The notes: generated from the letters alone by a model not told the origin. Shown: positions 24,924 to 34,461, counted from the stretch's first letter. The stretch is 64,000 nucleotides of DNA from Cystobacter fuscus (GCF_002305875.1 NZ_CP022098.1:7998001-8062000); one strand, 5' to 3'. Translations and numbers: made by a program.

Positions 24924-26006
24924 ATGTACGCCCTGCTGCGCGCCCTGCTCTTCCTCCTGTCCGCCGAGCGCGCCCATCGCCTGGGCATGGCCGCCCTGCG
25001 CGTCCTCGGACACTTGCCTGGGTTGTGCCGGCGCCTGCGTGCCCGCGCGCTCACCCCCGCCACCTACGACGCCTCGGTGCGGGTGGCGGGCCTCGCGTTC
25101 CACCACCCGGTGGCGCTCGCCGCGGGGCTCGACAAGGAGGCAGAGGCCGTGGACGGCCTGTTCGCGCTGGGCTTCTCCGCGGTGGAGGTGGGCACCCTCA
25201 CCCCGCGACCCCAGCCGGGCAACCCCCGCCCGCGCCTCTTCCGCATCCCCGAGCACCGCGCCCTCATCAACCGCATGGGCTTCAACAACCACGGCGCCCC
25301 GTCCGCCGCGGAGCGCTTGCGCGCGCTCTCCTGGCGGCCCGCGCCCGTGGGCGTGAACATCGGCAAGAACAAGGACACGCCGCTGGAGCGCGCGGTGGAC
25401 GACTACGTCGCGTGCGTCGACGCGCTCGCCCCGCTCGGGGACTACGTGGTGGTCAACGCGAGCTCCCCCAACACGCCCGGCCTGCGCCAGTTGCAGGAGC
25501 CCGAGCACCTCACCGCGCTGCTCCGGGCCGTCCAGGCGCGGCTCGCCCAGGTGGCGCCCGGCAAGCCCCTGTTCCTGAAGATCGCCCCGGACCTCACGCC
25601 CGAGGCGGTGGACGAGGTGGTGGACGTGGCGCGCGCCTGTGGACTCGCCGGCCTCATCGCCACCAACACCACGATTGCTCGACCCTTCGAGCATCCGGTG
25701 GCGAAGGAAGCCGGGGGCCTGTCCGGAGCCCCCGTGCGCGAGGCCGCCAACGCCGTCATCCGCCGGGCCTACGCGCGCAGCGGCGGCGCACTGCCCATCA
25801 TCGGCGTGGGCGGCGTCTTCACCGCCGAGGACGTGTACGAGAAGCTGCGCGCCGGGGCCTCGGTGGTGCAGGTGTACACGGGCTTCATCTACGAGGGGCC
25901 CGGCATGGTGCGCCGGCTGCTCGCGGGACTGGGCCCCCTGCTCGCCCGGGATGGGCTGGGCTCGGTGCGCGAGGCCATTGGCGCCGAGCACCGTCCCCGG
26001 GCCTGA
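24924..26006 (+). CDS. pyrD: Dihydroorotate dehydrogenase (quinone), class 2
   Basis: The 360-residue flavoenzyme oxidises dihydroorotate to orotate with quinone as acceptor, the fourth step of pyrimidine synthesis. Class 2 is shown by the N-terminal membrane-associated helices (MYALLRALLFLLSAERAHRLG) and by the catalytic Ser in NASSPNTPGLR. FMN-site motifs: AAGLDKEAEAV, EVGTLTPRPQPGNPRPRLFR, MGFNNHG, IGVGGVFTAEDVYEKLRAGA and QVYTGFIYEGP. Length is typical. Confidence 0.95.
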   Translation: MYALLRALLFLLSAERAHRLGMAALRVLGHLPGLCRRLRARALTPATYDASVRVAGLAFHHPVALAAGLDKEAEAVDGLFALGFSAVEVGTLTPRPQPGNPRPRLFRIPEHRALINRMGFNNHGAPSAAERLRALSWRPAPVGVNIGKNKDTPLERAVDDYVACVDALAPLGDYVVVNASSPNTPGLRQLQEPEHLTALLRAVQARLAQVAPGKPLFLKIAPDLTPEAVDEVVDVARACGLAGLIATNTTIARPFEHPVAKEAGGLSGAPVREAANAVIRRAYARSGGALPIIGVGGVFTAEDVYEKLRAGASVVQVYTGFIYEGPGMVRRLLAGLGPLLARDGLGSVREAIGAEHRPRA

Positions 26007-26109
26007 GCACCCGAGCCCCATCACCGGGGCGAGCCCAGGAGAGTTCATGCCGGAAGTGTGCGTGCCGCGAGGATGATACCGTCGGCCCATCACCTTTTCG
26101 GAGGCGTGC

Positions 26110-26751
26110 GTGGCATCACCCTGGGACGACTTCTGGCCAAAGTTCCTGCTCACCGTCGTGGACAAGGTGATCCTCGGTGGCGCCTTCGCCCTGGCCACCT
26201 ACTTCCTGCAGAAGAGGCTGGAGGTCTTCAAGCGCGACCAGGCCCACGCCTCCGAGTTGGCGAAGTCACGCATCGCCGCCTACCACCGTGTGTTCGCGGC
26301 GGAGTCCGGCACGGAGTTCGCCCTGACCCTGGCGTGGTCCGCCGTGGGCCTGCTGGGCACCAGGACAGACGTGAGGGCGGTGACCGAACAACGGCAAGAA
26401 GCCGTCCGCAGGATGGATGACCTCCAGAAGCGCATCGAGGGCTTTCAAAACTCGCTGGGAACGGAGCGTTATCTGATCGGCGACAACTTCGCGCGCGCTG
26501 CTCTCGTGCTCAACGGCGAGCTCACCCAGGCCCTGCGGTTCATCCAGCACTGCATCGAAAGAGACGAGGCCCCGGACAAACTGGCGGTGGATCGACGCTC
26601 GCAGGCGATTCATCACGCCCGCCGTGCGCTCATGCTCTGTCTGCCGCCGTTCGCGAGGGCGCCCGCGGAGGATCTGCAATTCAGCGAGCCCGACGTCGAC
26701 GACATCTACGCGGGGCTCACCACCCGGGTGCACCAGGCGCCGAGGAGCTGA
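26110..26751 (+). CDS. Hypothetical membrane-anchored protein
   Basis: A 213-residue protein with one hydrophobic helix near the N-terminus (VILGGAFALATYFLQ) followed by a long charged helical region likely to form a coiled coil (RLEVFKRDQAHASELAKSR). No known domain. The GTG start at 26110 is inferred because it lies just before MASPWDDFWPKFLL; upstream coding potential is poor. The next gene, 66 bases on, is a large membrane protein, and the two may work together. Confidence 0.7.
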   Translation: MASPWDDFWPKFLLTVVDKVILGGAFALATYFLQKRLEVFKRDQAHASELAKSRIAAYHRVFAAESGTEFALTLAWSAVGLLGTRTDVRAVTEQRQEAVRRMDDLQKRIEGFQNSLGTERYLIGDNFARAALVLNGELTQALRFIQHCIERDEAPDKLAVDRRSQAIHHARRALMLCLPPFARAPAEDLQFSEPDVDDIYAGLTTRVHQAPRS

Positions 26752-26817
26752 CGGCCCCCGCGACTCGAGGTGGATCGCGAGGGGCACAAAGGTGGCTATT
26801 CTCGCGAACCACCCGAC

Positions 26818-29448
26818 ATGGCGACCTCCCGATTGAGAGTGACCCTCCCCTGGCTCCGGCTGGTGCTGACGTTCGGCGCCTTGGGGGTGATGACCCTGCT
26901 GCTGATGCAGGTGCGGCTCCGCCTTCATTCCGGGGCGGCCGAGCCCGCACGGGACACCGTGCTCTGGTTGGATCCGCTCCCCCCCTGGCTGCCAGCGCCC
27001 ACGTCACTCGACATCTCCGGACGCTGTGCCCCGGACATCCGGCGCATCGAACTCTCCCTGAGCGGGAGCCCACTCACCACGGAGTGCCTCTCCGGACGCT
27101 TCCTCTTCCAGGGGGTAGCGCTCGCGCCAGGCCGCAACGTGCTCCAGTTCTCCGCGGGCACTGTCCCACGGGTGACGGTGCGGAGCGTCGAGCTCCTCGG
27201 CATCGTGCCCCCGCGCCGTGTCCTGAGCCTGCGAGCCGTGGCGGAGGGCGCCCTGCTGCGTGTGGAGTCCGTCTTTCCCCGAGAGCAGGCCTCGTCCCTG
27301 GGCTTGCTGGCGGACGACACGAACGAGGCCCTCGCCCGCGTGTTCCAACCCGTCCTCCTCAACGACACCCCGGTCGATCACCTCGTCCGGCGAGGGCCGC
27401 ACACGCCCACCCTCACCCTCGGCGCTTCCGAGGTCACGCTCTCCAAGTCCATTCCGCTGTCCCGCCGCGCCTACCCGGTCTTCGAGAAGCTGGTGCTCCG
27501 TTCGCGAGATGGCTTTCCCTTCTCGCGCGCCACGGACGAGTTCATCATCGAAAGTCCGGGGCTCGTGCCGCGCTCGGTGACCCCCCTGCCAGACTCGCTG
27601 GAAGGCGGGGTCGGCAGGTGGAAGGGCACCGGACAGGCCCCTGGACGCGCGACGGAGATCCGCCTTGCCTTCTCGGACGAAGCGACGCCCTCGAGGTGGG
27701 TGAGCCGGTTGTCCCAGCAACTGGCGCGGCTGCGCGCGGCCCTCCCCTCCTTCCTGCTCACCCCCGGCCCGGAGCTGCTCCTGCTCGTCGTGGCCTTCTG
27801 CCTGCTGGCACACCGGCTGGCCCGGACCACGCTCCCCGCGCCCTCCCCGGTTCCCAACCGCCTCGTCCAACTCTTCGACCCGGAGCTACCCCGAACCGGG
27901 CGCACGCGGCTGCTCGCGGAGTGGCTCGTCGCCTTCGCCCTGGTGGTCCCCCTCATCGAGCTGCTGCGTCCGCTGGCCGGTCCGCCGCGGCGTCTTCCCC
28001 CGGGCCTCTGGCCCTTCGGGGTGATGCTGGTGACGCTGGTCGGGACGCGGCTGGTGCGCGGGCGCTTCCCCGCCTTCCACTCGCGGTGGGGAGGTCTTCT
28101 CGCCGCTCCCTGGAGGGCCTCGGCCCTGCTGCTCCTGGTGACGGTGCTGCTGCCCTCGCCCTCCGAGCACGCCCTCTGGGGGCTGCGGCTGTTCATGGTC
28201 TCCAGCCTGCTCGGGCTCTGCCTCGCACCGTTGGTGCTCCAGCCCTCCGGCCGGGCATGGTCCCGGGGGGAGTGGGGTTGGTTCGTGCTGCTGCCGGGGC
28301 TGCTCGTCTACGCCCTGGCCATGCCCGCCCTGCGCGCCCAGGCCGAGGCGTCCCACCTCCCCATCCTCTGGGAGGCGCTGCGCTCCTCCACGGCCCTTCC
28401 GGAAGTCCTGGGACATGCCCTGCTGCTGGGGCTGTTGGCTTCGCTGGCCAGCTCCACCGAGCAGCGGGAGCCAGGGCCCATGCCGTGGGTGGGGGCCCTG
28501 CTCTTCGCGAGCCACGTGGTCGGCCTGCACGACAAGGTGGGGGGATGGGCACTTCCCGCCCTGTTGGGCCTCGCGCTCTTTCCCACCGTCCTGCTGCTTC
28601 CACCCGAGCGACGCAAGGCCCTGCTCGCCGGACGGGACAAGGTGCTGTCCCTGCGCAAGCAGTGGCTGGAGGAGCTGCCCCTGACGTGGCTGCAACAGAT
28701 GCACGCCGCCCTCGAGGTGCTCGGCACGAAGTTCGCGAAGGGGGAGCTGTCGCTGAACGACTATCAGGAGCGTGCCTCGAAGCTCGAGCAGCGAATCGCC
28801 GAGGTCGAGAAGAACTTCTCGTTCGAGGGCACTCCGGCCAGGGACCTGGTGTTCGCGCATGGCCCCCTCGCGGGGGACTGGGAGAACGCGAAGCTGGCCA
28901 TGCGCCTGGGGTGCCTCTTCTTCCTGCCAGTGACCCTGGCCTACACGGCGTGGGGGCTGACCCAGGTCTTTTCCTGGAAGGGTCTGGGCTTCCTGCTCAT
29001 CTTCTACACGGCCAACGTCCTCGCCTCGGCGGCCCTGTTCGGGTTCTTCTTCTCGGGCCTCCGGGGACGCACGGGCCCGCGCAAGGCGCTCTGGCTCTGC
29101 CTGGTGACACTGCTCTGTCTGTTGCCCTCGTGGCTGGAAGTGCTCTCGCGCACGAACGACCTCGTGCTCTTCGTCTTCTCCATGCTGCACTCGATGATGA
29201 TCTTCCTCCTGCTGGGGTTGTGCTTCGACGGGTGGGTGGCACGCGCGGCATGGGGCGACCGTTTCCGCTGGCGCACCTTCCTCGGGCTCGCGGGCCTCAC
29301 GACGGTGACCGCCTCCCTGTCCCTGCTCGGCGCGAGCCTGGCCACCACCCTTGGCTCGGCGCTGACGGGACAGCTCTCCAAGACGGTCGTGCAGTTCGTG
29401 GGCATGGCCGTGGGGGGCGTGACCGGGGGCGAAGGACCCGTGCCCTGA
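26818..29448 (+). CDS. Large polytopic membrane protein of unknown function
   Basis: An 876-residue protein. One N-terminal helix (LVLTFGALGVMTLLLMQ) is followed by about 230 residues of probably extracytoplasmic, beta-rich sequence. Then come nine or more membrane helices (about 310-600), a cytoplasmic stretch with a coiled-coil-like segment (LEQRIAEVEKNFSFEG), and about six more helices to the end. No transporter or enzyme signature was recognised. ATG 26818 is preferred over upstream starts because it directly precedes the first hydrophobic segment. Confidence 0.72.
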   Translation: MATSRLRVTLPWLRLVLTFGALGVMTLLLMQVRLRLHSGAAEPARDTVLWLDPLPPWLPAPTSLDISGRCAPDIRRIELSLSGSPLTTECLSGRFLFQGVALAPGRNVLQFSAGTVPRVTVRSVELLGIVPPRRVLSLRAVAEGALLRVESVFPREQASSLGLLADDTNEALARVFQPVLLNDTPVDHLVRRGPHTPTLTLGASEVTLSKSIPLSRRAYPVFEKLVLRSRDGFPFSRATDEFIIESPGLVPRSVTPLPDSLEGGVGRWKGTGQAPGRATEIRLAFSDEATPSRWVSRLSQQLARLRAALPSFLLTPGPELLLLVVAFCLLAHRLARTTLPAPSPVPNRLVQLFDPELPRTGRTRLLAEWLVAFALVVPLIELLRPLAGPPRRLPPGLWPFGVMLVTLVGTRLVRGRFPAFHSRWGGLLAAPWRASALLLLVTVLLPSPSEHALWGLRLFMVSSLLGLCLAPLVLQPSGRAWSRGEWGWFVLLPGLLVYALAMPALRAQAEASHLPILWEALRSSTALPEVLGHALLLGLLASLASSTEQREPGPMPWVGALLFASHVVGLHDKVGGWALPALLGLALFPTVLLLPPERRKALLAGRDKVLSLRKQWLEELPLTWLQQMHAALEVLGTKFAKGELSLNDYQERASKLEQRIAEVEKNFSFEGTPARDLVFAHGPLAGDWENAKLAMRLGCLFFLPVTLAYTAWGLTQVFSWKGLGFLLIFYTANVLASAALFGFFFSGLRGRTGPRKALWLCLVTLLCLLPSWLEVLSRTNDLVLFVFSMLHSMMIFLLLGLCFDGWVARAAWGDRFRWRTFLGLAGLTTVTASLSLLGASLATTLGSALTGQLSKTVVQFVGMAVGGVTGGEGPVP

Positions 29449-29567
29449 CACTGCTCGGCTGACCCTGTTCAGCCCGGTACCAGTATATGGATATGCCCAA
29501 TCGTCATTGGTCGAGCGCCCGGGACGCTGCTTGACTGACGGTGGATCCGCCAGGTGGAGAGACGCAG

Positions 29568-30284
29568 ATGTCAGAAGAACGAAAACCCATCCACACCGCC
29601 GAGAGCGATCAGGAGTGGGCAGACCTGCTGTCTCCCGGACGGCGCCAGTTGCTCGTCAATACCGGACTGGCCGCCGCCACGCTCCTCACCACGTCATTCT
29701 CCGCCGAGGCACTGGCGGCCGAGCAGGCCAGGTCGACTCCCGCCGCGACGCCACCACCGACGCCCCCTCGCCCCACGCCCGGCAAAAGCCCCTGGGGCTA
29801 TGAAACCTACAAACAACCCACACCGCGCCCGGTCAGCCTGCGCCCGGGTGAGAGCACGCTGCCCACCACGCCGCGCCGGTACACCGACATCAAGAGCTAC
29901 CACGCGCACGTCTACTTCGACGAAGACACCCATGAGAAAGCGGCACTGATCCGCAAATGGGCGGCCGAGCGATTCAACGTCGAACTGGGCGACTGGAACC
30001 TGGAACCGCGCGGCCCGCATGTCACGCCTTCGTTCTATTTCGGCTTCACCAATGACCTGGTTCCCATCATCATTCCCTGGCTGCAGCTCAACAGCCTGGG
30101 CCTGACCATCCTGTTGCATCCCAATACAGACGACCCTCGCTCGGATCATCTGTACTACGCGCTGTGGGTCAATCGCTCGCAGCCGGTGAACGCCTATCAC
30201 TGGCCAAAACCCGAACCGGGCAAGGAACCCGAGATCGAGCAGATCTACCCCAACACCCGGCCCAGCGTGAAGCTGGAGAGCTGA
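29568..30284 (+). CDS. DOPA 4,5-dioxygenase family protein with a Tat-type signal
   Basis: A 238-residue protein. Residues 1-55 look like an export signal with twin arginines (SPGRRQLLVNTGLAAATLL, cleavage near EALAA), then a Pro-rich linker. The rest is a DOPA-dioxygenase domain: YHAHVYFDEDTHEKAALIR, the conserved GPHVTPSF, and HPNTDDPRSDHLYYALWV, which hold the expected His ligands for iron. Family members cleave the ring of DOPA or related catechols, or act as small stress proteins. Export is unusual. GGTGGAGAG precedes ATG. Its stop is 10 bases from that of a convergent LysR gene. Confidence 0.82.
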   Translation: MSEERKPIHTAESDQEWADLLSPGRRQLLVNTGLAAATLLTTSFSAEALAAEQARSTPAATPPPTPPRPTPGKSPWGYETYKQPTPRPVSLRPGESTLPTTPRRYTDIKSYHAHVYFDEDTHEKAALIRKWAAERFNVELGDWNLEPRGPHVTPSFYFGFTNDLVPIIIPWLQLNSLGLTILLHPNTDDPRSDHLYYALWVNRSQPVNAYHWPKPEPGKEPEIEQIYPNTRPSVKLES

Positions 30285-30294
30285 GCGTGGCGTG

Positions 30295-31287
30295 TCATCC
30301 CAACGACGCGAGGCGCGACACCGCGGTGAACTCGGACCACGAGGGCACCGCCCCCCAGTCCACCGCCTCGCCCGCCAGAGCCCTGCGCACGTCGAGCGGG
30401 TCGACCCGCGGTGCCACCCCGGCGATGAAATCCATGGCGAAGTTGCACAACACCTGATCGCGCCGAAGCACGATCCAGGTGGTGCAGACCGGCAGCAGGC
30501 CGCCGATGGAAATGACCTTCAGGTCACGTGCGTCGTCGGCCAGCACGGCCATTTCCGCCAGGATGCCCACGCCCAGCCCGGCCCTCACGTAGGTCTTGAT
30601 CAGGTCCGCGTCCAGTGCCGTGCAGGCGAGCATGGGCGCATGGCCGGCGAGCTGGAAGGCCTGGCGCAGGGTGGACTCGGGCCGCAGCGCCGATTCGTAG
30701 GTCACCAGCGGACAGGCGGCGAGGTCGGCGATGGTCGGCGCCCGCTTCAGCGTGGCCAGAGGATGCTTCCTGGGCACCACCAGCACCCGTTGCCACCGGA
30801 AGGCGGGAACCGCCACGCAGCCCTGTGGCGTGCCCACGGCACTGACGATCGACAGGTCCACCTCGCCCCGCCCGACCCACTCCAGCAGGTTCTTCTCGTC
30901 GGCCGGCAGCAGGTGCACCGCGACGGACGGATAGGTCCGACGCAGGCGTGCCACCGCCGAGGGCAGCACGAAGCGCGCCTGGGTATGCGAGCTGGAGATG
31001 CGTAGCTCACCGCTGTCCTGGTTGCGGTGGTTGGCGGCCAGCGCCTGGATGTTGGCCTCCTCGAGAACCATCAGCCGCGCCCGGCGCACCACCTCCTGGC
31101 CCGCATCCGTCAAGTGCTCGAGGTTCTTTCCCCTGCGGGTGAACAGTTGCAGGCCGAGTTCGTCCTCCAACAGCCGGATCTGCTTGGAAATGCCGGGCTG
31201 GGTGGCGTGAACGCGCTCAGCCGCGCGGCTGATGTTGAGGCCGGAGTCGACGATGGCGATGAGATAGCGGAGCTGGGTGAGCGTCAT
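30295..31287 (-). CDS. LysR-family transcriptional regulator, CysB/Cbl type
   Basis: A 330-residue regulator. The N-terminal winged helix reads MTLTQLRYLIAIVDSGLNIS, followed by AAERVHATQPGISKQI and GLQLFTRRGKNLEHLTDAG; the wording HATQPGISKQIRLLEDELG and RRGKN is specific to CysB/Cbl, activators of sulfur-assimilation genes that sense N-acetylserine or APS. The effector domain includes ISSSHTQARFVLP and ATYESALRPE-like ligand residues. Such genes usually sit in proteobacteria with cysteine regulons; the neighbour here is a DOPA-dioxygenase-like gene, so the regulon is uncertain. Confidence 0.9.
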   Translation of the reverse strand: MTLTQLRYLIAIVDSGLNISRAAERVHATQPGISKQIRLLEDELGLQLFTRRGKNLEHLTDAGQEVVRRARLMVLEEANIQALAANHRNQDSGELRISSSHTQARFVLPSAVARLRRTYPSVAVHLLPADEKNLLEWVGRGEVDLSIVSAVGTPQGCVAVPAFRWQRVLVVPRKHPLATLKRAPTIADLAACPLVTYESALRPESTLRQAFQLAGHAPMLACTALDADLIKTYVRAGLGVGILAEMAVLADDARDLKVISIGGLLPVCTTWIVLRRDQVLCNFAMDFIAGVAPRVDPLDVRRALAGEAVDWGAVPSWSEFTAVSRLASLG

Positions 31288-31529
31288 GGCTTGCCTGCAT
31301 GGGGTCCACGGGAATCGGCACGAGGGAGCTCGAATACCGACAACACCCCATGGGGACGGCCTTCCCGCCCGCTTCGAAAAACGCCTTGCTCACGACTGCC
31401 TTCCTCACCGCATGTGGATCGGGCGTCGACCCATCCGCCCTCACGATACTTGCAACATCCGAGGGAAAATCAAGGCGACAGCGGTGTCGGAACGAGTCGT
31501 TTGACACCTTCCCGGGGCCTTCCCGGGGC

Positions 31530-33821
31530 CTACGGCGATTCGGACGCCTCCTGGATGGCGCGCACGCTCACCGGGACGTGCTTGTGGTACGGCGTGCGCG
31601 CGAGCGGATCGCAATGATCGCTCGCCGTGAGGCGGTTGACCTGCGGGCCGTTCGGCTCGCCCCCGCGATAGCGCATGCCGTATCCGTGGGGAATGATGAC
31701 CATGCCGGGACGAAGCATCTCGTCGAGTTCGATGGTGACGGGGAGCTCACCCGTCGCCGATGTGCAGAGAGCTCGCGCACCTCGCCGCAACCCGAGCGCA
31801 CGAGCGTCGTCGGGGTGCATCCGCATGGCACCGTCGAGGTCGGTCTTCCGCCACGCCGGATCCCGGTAGATCTGGTTCGCGTTGTATCCCCGGCGCTCGC
31901 CGGCGAGCAGCACCAGGGGGTGGTTCGACGCGGGTTCGTCGCGAAGCGCGTGAAGCGCCTGGAGCATCTCGGGGATGTCCAGATGGATGCGCCCGTCCCG
32001 GTGCCGGATGAACGACCACGTGTCCTCGAACTCATGCCGGGTGACCAGGGTCCCCTCCGCGCGCTCCAGAATGGCGTGGAACAACGACACGCCCAACGAG
32101 AACCGGTTGCCCCGGTGCCCGGCGCGGCGCACGGCGGCGGGCTCCCGGCTCGCCAGCTCGAGGGCCAGGGCGAGCAGGGGCGCCGCCGCGGCGGGAGGAA
32201 CGCGCGAGGCGCTCGCGCGTGGGGTCCGCAGCGTCTGTCCCAGGGTACGGTAGATGATGGACGCGGCGAAGGGCCGAAGGCCGGGCTCCTTCGCCAGCAG
32301 GGCTCCCATCGCCGCGAGGAAGACGAGGTGCTTCGTCGCCGCGGGCTCTCGAGTGGCGATGCGCCGCAGCAGCGGGAATGACTTCGGGAGCGCACCCATC
32401 GCCTCGAGCAGGCGCGTGTAGATCTCTGGCTCCGGCAGGGCCTCCGCGCGCGGCGGGAACACGGGGTGGCGCAGATGGAACGCGTTGTCCGGGAACTCGA
32501 GGTTGAAGCCGGTGCACTCCCACTTCTCGAACTGCGTCGCCGCGGGCAGGACGTAGTGGGCGAACCGGGCGGTTTCCGTCATGGCCACGTCCACGACGAC
32601 CAGCAGCTCGAGCTTGGAGAATGCCCGCTCATAGGCGGCGGTGTTCGCGCCCGTGAGCGCGGGGTTGGCGCTGTCGACGAACATCGCGCGGATGCGGTCC
32701 TCTCCCTCATGCTCGATCTCGCTCGGCAGGATGTTCGGCGGGTAGAGACCGGCGATGGGGTGCATCTTGTGATGGGCCGTGCGGGGGTGTCGGCTGTCCC
32801 GCTCGTCGGTGTGGCCGAGAAATGGGAGGAAGAACGAGTGGAAGTTGTTCCCACCTCGTTTGCCGAAGTTGCCGGTGACGAGGAACAGCAGCTTCTCGAG
32901 GTATGAGTTGAGCGTGCTGTGGAGGCTCTGTTGCAGGCCGAGGTCGATGCGCACGCAGGCCACACGGGCCTGGGCGAACCCCCGGGCCACGCGCTCGACG
33001 TCGGCGAGGGGCACGTCGGCCCGGCGGACGTAGTCCTCGATGGGAATCGAGCGCAGCTCCGCCTCCAACGCGGCGAAGCCGGTGCAGCGCCGCGCGAGGA
33101 ACTCCCGGTCATGCAGGTCCTCACGCACGATGATGGCGAGGATGGCCGCCATCAGGAACGCGTCGTTACCGGGGCGAAGCTGCAGGTGGACGTCGGCGAG
33201 GCGCGCGGTCTCCGTCTTGCGCGGATCGACCACGACCATCTGGCGCGCGGGGTCCTTCTTCAGCTCGCGCAGGGTGTCGCGTGCGTTGGGGATGCCGTGC
33301 GCCTGGAACGGGTTGGTGCCAATGAACAGCACGAAGTCCGCGTGCTCCACGTCCTCGGTGAGGTGGCACCGCTGATCACCGAAGAGCCGTCCATTGACCC
33401 AGAAGTCGCCCGTCTTCTCCTGTGCGAGGGCGCTGTAGACGAAGCGGCTCTTCATCGCCTTCGTGAGCTGCCGGCTGTAGGCGCCGCCCAGGTGATTGCC
33501 CTGGCCGCCGCCGCCGTAGAAGGCGAACGCCCGCCCGCCGTGACGTTCACGGATGGCGATGAGGCGCCTGGCGATGTCCGCGAGTGCCTCGTCCCAGCCG
33601 ACGCGGACGAAGGAGCCATCTGGCTCGCGCCGCAGCGGATGTTCGAGGCGGTCCGCGTTCTCCTGGTAGTGCTGCAGCCGCGCGGCCTTCTGGCAGAGGT
33701 AGCCCCTGGACACCGGATGCGCTTCATCGCCGCGAATGCTCGTGATGCGTGAACCCTCCACTTCGACGCGGAGTCCGCAATTGCGGGAGCACAGGATGCA
33801 GGCGGTCTGTTCGGTGGTCAT
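31530..33821 (-). CDS. Molybdopterin-dependent oxidoreductase (DMSO reductase family)
   Basis: A 763-residue enzyme. The N-terminus binds a [4Fe-4S] cluster through CILCSRNC and the later Cys in RGYLCQKA. Then come the molybdopterin domains (AFYGGGGQGNHLGG, LFIGTNPFQAHGIPNARD, VVVDPRKTETARLADVHLQLRPGND) and the C-terminal dinucleotide-binding domain (LLAGERRGYNANQ, MHPDDARALGLRRGARA). No signal peptide, so cytoplasmic. It resembles formate-dehydrogenase-like alpha subunits, but no partner subunit is encoded nearby and the electron partner and substrate are unknown. Divergent from a TetR gene across a perfect palindrome. Confidence 0.88.
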   Translation of the reverse strand: MTTEQTACILCSRNCGLRVEVEGSRITSIRGDEAHPVSRGYLCQKAARLQHYQENADRLEHPLRREPDGSFVRVGWDEALADIARRLIAIRERHGGRAFAFYGGGGQGNHLGGAYSRQLTKAMKSRFVYSALAQEKTGDFWVNGRLFGDQRCHLTEDVEHADFVLFIGTNPFQAHGIPNARDTLRELKKDPARQMVVVDPRKTETARLADVHLQLRPGNDAFLMAAILAIIVREDLHDREFLARRCTGFAALEAELRSIPIEDYVRRADVPLADVERVARGFAQARVACVRIDLGLQQSLHSTLNSYLEKLLFLVTGNFGKRGGNNFHSFFLPFLGHTDERDSRHPRTAHHKMHPIAGLYPPNILPSEIEHEGEDRIRAMFVDSANPALTGANTAAYERAFSKLELLVVVDVAMTETARFAHYVLPAATQFEKWECTGFNLEFPDNAFHLRHPVFPPRAEALPEPEIYTRLLEAMGALPKSFPLLRRIATREPAATKHLVFLAAMGALLAKEPGLRPFAASIIYRTLGQTLRTPRASASRVPPAAAAPLLALALELASREPAAVRRAGHRGNRFSLGVSLFHAILERAEGTLVTRHEFEDTWSFIRHRDGRIHLDIPEMLQALHALRDEPASNHPLVLLAGERRGYNANQIYRDPAWRKTDLDGAMRMHPDDARALGLRRGARALCTSATGELPVTIELDEMLRPGMVIIPHGYGMRYRGGEPNGPQVNRLTASDHCDPLARTPYHKHVPVSVRAIQEASESP

Positions 33822-33840
33822 GGAGGACCCTTGCCAGGAA

Positions 33841-33856
33841 GATAACGAACGTTATC
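33841..33856. promoter_or_regulatory. Palindromic operator between oxidoreductase and tetR-type gene
   Basis: GATAACGAACGTTATC has perfect 7-bp arms around AA. It lies in the 49-base gap between two divergent starts (33821 and 33871), where a TetR dimer would block both promoters. Confidence 0.7.
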
Positions 33857-33870
33857 CTGGTTGGCACCCC

Positions 33871-34461
33871 ATGCGCCATCCCCCTGAACAGAAGTCGCGG
33901 TCCCGTGAGAAGCTCGTACGTGCCAGTGCCTCGCTCGCCAAGCAGCAGGGGTTCGCGGGCAGCGGAGTGGATGCGCTCGCGAGCGCGGCGGGGTTCACCA
34001 GCGGCGCGTTCTATCGGCACTTCGGAGGCAAGGACGATCTGCTGTCCTCCATCGTCGAGACGGAGCTCGAGGCGACGCGCGCTCGCTTCTCCACGATCGA
34101 GCCGCGCAACGAAGAGCAACTGCTCCTCGCCTTCGACGCCTACCTCAGCCTCGCGCATGTGCGGCATCCGGAGGCGGGATGCGTGCTGCCACCGCTGGCC
34201 TCGGAGGTGGGCCGCGCTCCGGACGAGACGAAGAAGGTGTTCGAGCGCGCGCTCGCGGAGCTGATGGCCGTCCTCGTCGAGAAGGTGGGTGACTCACCGG
34301 CCGCCTTCGCGATCCTCAACCAGTGTGTCGGGGCGGTGATGATCGCGCGTGGTCTCGCGACGGACAACGCGAAGCACGAGGTGCTCGCGGCCGCACGCAA
34401 GAGCGTACGCAATGGCCTCGCTTCGCTCCGGATGAGGCCCCCTCCCCAAGGGACGTTTTGA
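33871..34461 (+). CDS. TetR-family transcriptional regulator
   Basis: A 196-residue repressor. The N-terminal helix-turn-helix is standard: REKLVRASASLAKQQGFAGS, then VDALASAAGFTSGAFYRHFGGKDDLL. The C-terminal ligand domain is of the type with HPEAGCVLPPLASEVGR. It probably represses itself and the divergent molybdopterin oxidoreductase through the palindrome at 33841-33856. The inducer is unknown. ATG 33871 was chosen because it starts at the conserved N-terminus and leaves the operator outside the gene. Confidence 0.9.
   Translation: MRHPPEQKSRSREKLVRASASLAKQQGFAGSGVDALASAAGFTSGAFYRHFGGKDDLLSSIVETELEATRARFSTIEPRNEEQLLLAFDAYLSLAHVRHPEAGCVLPPLASEVGRAPDETKKVFERALAELMAVLVEKVGDSPAAFAILNQCVGAVMIARGLATDNAKHEVLAAARKSVRNGLASLRMRPPPQGTF

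Noticed and set aside
31507-31530. Tandem CTTCCCGGGGC copies after the molybdopterin gene
   Set aside because: Only two 11-base copies; not a repeat array.
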